Below are positions 5,459 to 8,877 of a stretch of 8,877 bases of DNA, piece by piece. Origin of the DNA: Nitrosotalea sp. (GTDB lineage Archaea > Halobacteriota > Syntropharchaeia > Alkanophagales > Methanospirareceae); assembly GCA_020725315.1 (NCBI GenBank), contig DYFG01000041.1, positions 2,577 to 11,453 of the forward strand. The letters run 5' to 3'. Position 1 is the stretch's first letter. Every line of letters starts with the position of its first letter. The position numbers and the translations under genes are program-made. The notes under the pieces were generated by a model. It saw only the letters and a program-made list of their open reading frames with translations. It was not told the origin of the DNA and searched no databases.

Positions 5459-6966
5459 TTCTTCCGCTTTCCGATCAATTTGCTTATCTCATCGCTTGTT
5501 ACCATCCCGATAACCCTGCTCTCAGTATCTATGACGGGCAATGCGGAGATGTTATCGCGATCCATCTTCCTGATTACCAGTTCAAGAGGCTCATCGAAAC
5601 TCGCGGTTATCACTTTTCTCGTCATTATTTCCGCCAAGCCTTCGTGTCTCGTTGCCACCGCCGTTGAGATATCCCACGCGGTTACTATCCCCACGAGTTT
5701 TCCGTCATGAGCTATAACCGGTATATGCGTAGACTGTGTGTCCAGTATCAACTTCGCCGCATCGGCTATACTTGCTCGTTCGCTTATCGTCTTCACATCC
5801 CTTATCATGACATCTTTCACTAACGGTAGTTCTGTCTGCTTCATCGGCTTGGAGAAGGTATCGGTTGGTAATCGCTCGACCGGCAGCGAGAGGAAGAAAG
5901 TACCCTCTTCTATTCTCCTCTTCAACTCCTCTGCTACTGTATTTGCCATGAAAAAGCTTGAAAGTGGTGAAGTTGGAATCTCTTTACCCTCTATTTCTAT
6001 CATCCCCGATTTCAACTCCTCGTACGTAACTTTTCTCAATACCGGTCGTTCTCTCCTACTCACACCATAATCAATCACTTCGGTAACAATATCCGCATCA
6101 TGTATCCCGGTATTCTTCGCTATTCGTTCATTCAGTATCGGTATTGGTATTCCAATACCAACGAAGAGGGTTACGCCATATCCGTAGAAGGTGGCACCCT
6201 TTAAGAATTCAGGATTCATCTCCTTCAGATTACCGGTGACCATTAATGTTCCAAGCCGGTTAACAGGACTGTGTTGCGTTCCCATTCCCACTACATACCC
6301 GCTGGCACCACAGAGAAAAATCCTCGTACCCACACCTATAGTCTCAAAATCGGGGTCGTTAGAAAGAGGAGAGAGTGCGCCGGCACCAGAATAATTAGCA
6401 TTACGATAATCAGGAAGTAGTGTGCCCATGTAGGTATATAACGTCCTATCAGTGGAGTTTGTCGCAACGAAGTACCGCTGATACGAATTCCTCGGATTTA
6501 CCATAATCGCTTGATTTAAATCTTCAAGTGTGATCGTTGTTTCTAGCTCTTTACGAGGGTAACAATCCGTGCCATAGCCGGTAGCACGCATTTGTATGCA
6601 CTTATCTGCAACTAAATCCTCTATGACGTGTCCTCCACCATAGTTCAGGCCTCTCTCCTCGGATAATTGTGCAGCTCCGAGATATGCATCTACCGCTGCA
6701 ATTCCGGTATACGCCTCTACATCGTTAAGCCACACCCGCTGCATTTTTATCGGCGGGTCAGCGTGACCAAAATTGATAAACACCCCTGAAGAGCACATAG
6801 GACCAAAAGTCCCCGTAGTGACAACATCTACTTCCTTTGCCGCTTCTTCTGCACCCAATTCGCTCACTAGTTCACTCATTCTGTCTGCGGTCACTACACG
6901 AACACTGCCATCCGCAATTTTCTCGTTTATCTCCTCTATGCTTCTCTCTGTCTTTGTCTCTGCCAT
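5434..6966 (-). CDS. COG1900 (DUF39) protein with two C-terminal CBS domains, homocysteine biosynthesis type
   Basis: This 510-residue protein has an N-terminal COG1900/DUF39 domain (about 1-365) and a CBS pair (about 384-440 and 446-500; DVMIRDVKTISERASIADAAKLI, IMTRKVITASFDEPLELVIRKM). The COG1900 part carries GTFGPMCSSGVFINFGHADPP with C58, then RATGYGTDCYPRKE with C135, and GVGTRIFLCGASGYVVGMGTQHSP with C219. In Methanosarcina the homologous COG1900-CBS protein, with a partner carrying NIL and ferredoxin domains, is needed to make homocysteine from aspartate semialdehyde and sulfide. Two conserved cysteines there are implicated in sulfur transfer, and C58 and C135 are likely their equivalents. 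CBS pairs usually sense adenosyl ligands, so control by ATP or SAM is plausible. ATG 6966 was chosen over the TTG at 6981 because it lies 28 nt from a TATA-like box. The NIL/ferredoxin partner is not in the window; the next gene is the overlapping radical SAM protein instead. Confidence 0.88.
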   Translation of the reverse strand: MAETKTERSIEEINEKIADGSVRVVTADRMSELVSELGAEEAAKEVDVVTTGTFGPMCSSGVFINFGHADPPIKMQRVWLNDVEAYTGIAAVDAYLGAAQLSEERGLNYGGGHVIEDLVADKCIQMRATGYGTDCYPRKELETTITLEDLNQAIMVNPRNSYQRYFVATNSTDRTLYTYMGTLLPDYRNANYSGAGALSPLSNDPDFETIGVGTRIFLCGASGYVVGMGTQHSPVNRLGTLMVTGNLKEMNPEFLKGATFYGYGVTLFVGIGIPIPILNERIAKNTGIHDADIVTEVIDYGVSRRERPVLRKVTYEELKSGMIEIEGKEIPTSPLSSFFMANTVAEELKRRIEEGTFFLSLPVERLPTDTFSKPMKQTELPLVKDVMIRDVKTISERASIADAAKLILDTQSTHIPVIAHDGKLVGIVTAWDISTAVATRHEGLAEIMTRKVITASFDEPLELVIRKMDRDNISALPVIDTESRVIGMVTSDEISKLIGKRKKWQWKLRI

Positions 6967-6989
6967 ACGTAGAAGATACAAAAGTAAAC

Positions 6990-6998
6990 CTTTAAAAC
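6990..6998 (-). promoter_or_regulatory. TATA box of the COG1900-radical SAM operon
   Basis: On the minus strand TTTTAAAGG lies with its centre about 28 nt before ATG 6966. This places the transcription start at or within 2 nt of the ATG, so the operon mRNA should be leaderless. No Shine-Dalgarno site precedes 6966. The box lies within 81 bp of DNA shared with the divergent ABC gene. Confidence 0.5.
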
Positions 6999-7003
6999 CT
7001 TTC

Positions 7004-7013
7004 TAATTAAAAA
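7004..7013 (+). promoter_or_regulatory. TATA-like box of the ABC ATPase gene
   Basis: TAATTAAAAA lies about 40 nt before ATG 7048, giving a predicted start near 7034 and a short leader of about 14 nt. It sits only some 14 bp from the opposing TATA box of the COG1900 operon, so the two promoters may interfere with each other. Confidence 0.35.
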
Positions 7014-7047
7014 TGTTTGTAAAGGATGAGCACCTTACTAATACTCG

Positions 7048-7995
7048 ATGGATGCGATCGAAGTAAATGATTTGACAAAGCGGTTTAATAGCAAGGGTAG
7101 CCTTGCTGCGGTGGATCACCTCTCTTTCTGTGTGGCTGAGGGTGAGATATTTGGTTTGCTCGGTCCTAATGGAGCGGGGAAGACGACGTTGATTAAAATA
7201 TTGACGACGTTGTTGAAGCCGACTTCAGGGATGGCAACGGTGGCGGGGTATGATGTCCGTAGGGAGAAGAACAGGGTAAGGGAAAGCATTGGGATTGTAT
7301 TTCAAGAGCCTGCATTGGACTGGAGATTGACCGGGCGTGAGAATCTGGATTTTCACGCGAGGATGTACGGGATAACGAGGGGAGAACGAGAGAAGAGGAT
7401 AGAAGAGGCACTCAAGCTCGTTGAACTGGAAGACAAAGCGGATATCGTGACGGATAAGTACTCGAGCGGTATGAAGCGCCGTTTAGAGATTGCACGAGGC
7501 TTTATTCACAATCCCCAAGTCCTTTTTCTGGACGAGCCGACGCTGGGACTGGATACCCAGACGAAGCGAAAGATATGGGATTATATAAAGGAGTTAAATG
7601 CGAGAGAACGAATAACGATCGTATTAACCACGCATCAGATGGATGAAGCGGATTATCTCTGCGACCGTGTCGGGATTATGGACCACGGGAAGATAATTGC
7701 GCTTGACACTCCGAGGAATCTGAAGGATTTGATAAGCTCTGATCTGGTTAGTCTAGAGCTCAACATGGAGGGGAGCAGTAATGATGTTGAGGTTTTTAAA
7801 TCGCTTGATTTTGTCACCGAGTTCAGGGAGCAGAATGGTTTTGTCACGTTGAAGATGGAACGAGCAGACTTACGAATTCCCGCGATCATGGAGGTTGCGA
7901 AGAGAGCGGGACTCGAGATAATATCAGTGAATTTGAGGAAGCCGAGCCTGGAAGATGTCTTCCTGCATTTCACGGGAAGGAAGATCAGGGAATAG
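7048..7995 (+). CDS. ABC transporter ATP-binding protein, DrrA-type
   Basis: This 315-residue ATPase has all nucleotide-binding motifs: Walker A GPNGAGKT (39-46), Q-loop FQEPALD with Q86, signature YSSGMKRRLEIA (138-149, SSGM in place of the usual LSGGQ), Walker B VLFLDEP (158-164), D-loop GLD and H-loop H196. The C-terminal 85 or so residues, ending in PSLEDVFLHFTGRKIRE, are the DUF4162-like extension of the DrrA/NatA class (ABC-2 exporters of drugs, lipids or polysaccharide). Such ATPases energise a separate ABC-2 permease, normally the next gene; here the next gene is on the opposite strand, 24 bp away, so the ATPase looks orphaned. The start ATG 7048 is the first one after an in-frame TAA. 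Substrate unknown. Confidence 0.93.
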   Translation: MDAIEVNDLTKRFNSKGSLAAVDHLSFCVAEGEIFGLLGPNGAGKTTLIKILTTLLKPTSGMATVAGYDVRREKNRVRESIGIVFQEPALDWRLTGRENLDFHARMYGITRGEREKRIEEALKLVELEDKADIVTDKYSSGMKRRLEIARGFIHNPQVLFLDEPTLGLDTQTKRKIWDYIKELNARERITIVLTTHQMDEADYLCDRVGIMDHGKIIALDTPRNLKDLISSDLVSLELNMEGSSNDVEVFKSLDFVTEFREQNGFVTLKMERADLRIPAIMEVAKRAGLEIISVNLRKPSLEDVFLHFTGRKIRE

Positions 7996-8019
7996 GTATA
8001 TATTAGGGAATGAATAGCC

Positions 8020-8590
8020 TCAACCTCGCGGTATTTGGATATGGCGCATCCATTTGGTGTGGTTTTTCCTGAGGTCATCAAAGCTTCTTGGATGTTCGAC
8101 TTCATATAGCGGATAGACCCCATATTCTGTTGTTACAATTTCGTAATTCGACCACCAGCCTTTGATATAATCGGGGTTCTTTGCGGTTAAATCGAGTGAT
8201 GAAAGATACTCGGCGATTTCCTTTTCCGCTTTTTCAGAAGATGTCCTATTTTTATATGAATATTCTCTTATAACTTCTTCGAGTATCGAAATCCATCCGA
8301 TAGCATCATTGAAAAGACTCTGAAATCCATTCCACTCATAGGGACCATTTCTGAATATCACTCCTTTTCCATAAACCATCATAAATTTTATAAAAACCTC
8401 CCGCTTTTATACGGTAAGTATCACTGATATGGCTAAAATTCTCAGCAAATTCAACAATTATTTCCTCAGAAATGCTCTGAAGAACTTCATTTGAAGGTAT
8501 TTCCACACTTTTCAGAATAGTTTTTAGAAGTTCAGGAGCAGAATCACTTTCAGAAAGCAGGTATATCGGTCGGGAAATCGTCTCAGTCAA
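8020..8590 (-). pseudogene. Hypothetical protein split by a one-base frameshift
   Basis: Two minus-strand frames read as one protein of about 190 residues. The N-terminal part (8590 down to about 8390) runs through ISEEIIVEFAENFSHISDTYRIKAGGFYK; the C-terminal part (about 8388 to the stop at 8020-8022) continues as FMMVYGKGVIFRNGPYEW and ends in WMRHIQIPRG. The frame changes at the A4 run (plus-strand TTTT, 8386-8389); removing one A restores GGFYKFMMVYGKGV. Without the repair the first frame ends after KWSL. The first usable start is a TTG at 8590 with no ribosome binding site, and the upstream gene overlaps this region, so coupling is likely. No domain is recognised; the C-terminal half has many Trp and Tyr residues. 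It may be a real pseudogene or a homopolymer error. Confidence 0.6.
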
Positions 8591-8601
8591 TCTATTTTTT
8601 A

Positions 8602-8819
8602 CTATTGTTTCAATTTTTTAATTATTTCTTCGATAACGGGATTAATCTTTTTACCCGATTCATCACTGTATATTTTATCAAAAAACTCTTCCAGGCTTTT
8701 AAATTCTGTGTCATCAGTTCTTTCGTGAAGGAGGGTTATTATCTGATTGTAAGTTACTTTGACAATGTCAAATTCCTAACTTCCCATTTGGGCATAAGGT
8801 TAGAAAAGGTAGAGTCCAT
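8602..8819 (-). pseudogene. Small hypothetical protein with a one-base frameshift
   Basis: From ATG 8819 the minus strand reads MDSTFSNLMPKWEVR; a shift near 8775-8777 (one G missing) then gives EFDIVKVTYNQIITLLHE, and the frame continues through SLEEFFDKIYSDESGKKINPVIEEIIKKLKQ to TAG at 8602-8604. The repaired protein would be about 73 residues, mostly helical and charged. It precedes the larger split gene and its end overlaps that gene's reading frame, like a two-gene module. No family is recognised. A plus-strand frame also crosses the same bases, but the minus-strand reading is better because it joins into one charged helical protein. Confidence 0.5.
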
Positions 8820-8877
8820 AGTTATCTTCGATAGGGTGACCAAAATGCCCAACGAAAGGGAAAATTATGCAGGTATA

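Noticed and set aside
5480..6394. Several plus-strand frames of 67-110 codons
   Set aside because: They lie opposite the COG1900-CBS gene and are Ser/Ile-rich shadows of its codons.
8845..8877. Start of a plus-strand gene (ATG after GGGTGACC) at the right edge
   Set aside because: Only 11 codons are visible and the minus-strand gene beginning at 8819 is close by; there is too little to support a call.

Overview
The window looks like a euryarchaeal chromosome, most likely from a methanogen or anaerobic methane/alkane oxidiser (Methanosarcina/ANME-like). The reasons are an intact archaeal COG1900 (DUF39)-CBS protein of the homocysteine-forming type, a stand-alone GXGXG protein related to formylmethanofuran dehydrogenase subunit C, AT-rich TATA-like boxes about 26-28 nt before ATG codons with no Shine-Dalgarno site (leaderless transcripts), and one very strong archaeal Shine-Dalgarno site in front of a TTG start. 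The species cannot be fixed from this sequence alone.

Layout. Bases 1-1685 are AT-rich. They hold the tail of a GtrA-like membrane protein, overlapped by 4 nt by a polytopic membrane glycosyltransferase (dolichyl-phosphate-mannose/ArnT type) that is broken by an internal out-of-frame deletion and a one-base frameshift. On the minus strand at 1698-2295 is a radical SAM gene that has lost its middle and survives as an N-terminal and a C-terminal remnant. A divergent intergenic region with an 8-bp inverted repeat leads to an intact GXGXG protein (2399-3313). Next comes a compact accessory operon: a small helical protein, a DUF6516/TumE-like putative toxin, and a small coiled-coil protein whose 3' end overlaps the next gene convergently.

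The core of the window is a minus-strand operon read from about 6966 to 4391. It encodes the COG1900-CBS protein, then an overlapping radical SAM protein that resembles the MSMEG_0568 family, with three extra C-terminal cysteines. The overlap suggests translational coupling, and possibly a joint role in sulfur or amino-acid metabolism. A DrrA-type ABC transporter ATPase (7048-7995) is transcribed divergently from this operon and has no permease next to it. The right edge (8020-8877) is again AT-rich and holds two overlapping minus-strand genes of unknown function, each broken by a single one-base frameshift.

Overall, housekeeping-like genes with intact frames in the middle are flanked by AT-rich, decaying or indel-affected accessory genes. 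No rRNA, tRNA, CRISPR array or transposase was seen.
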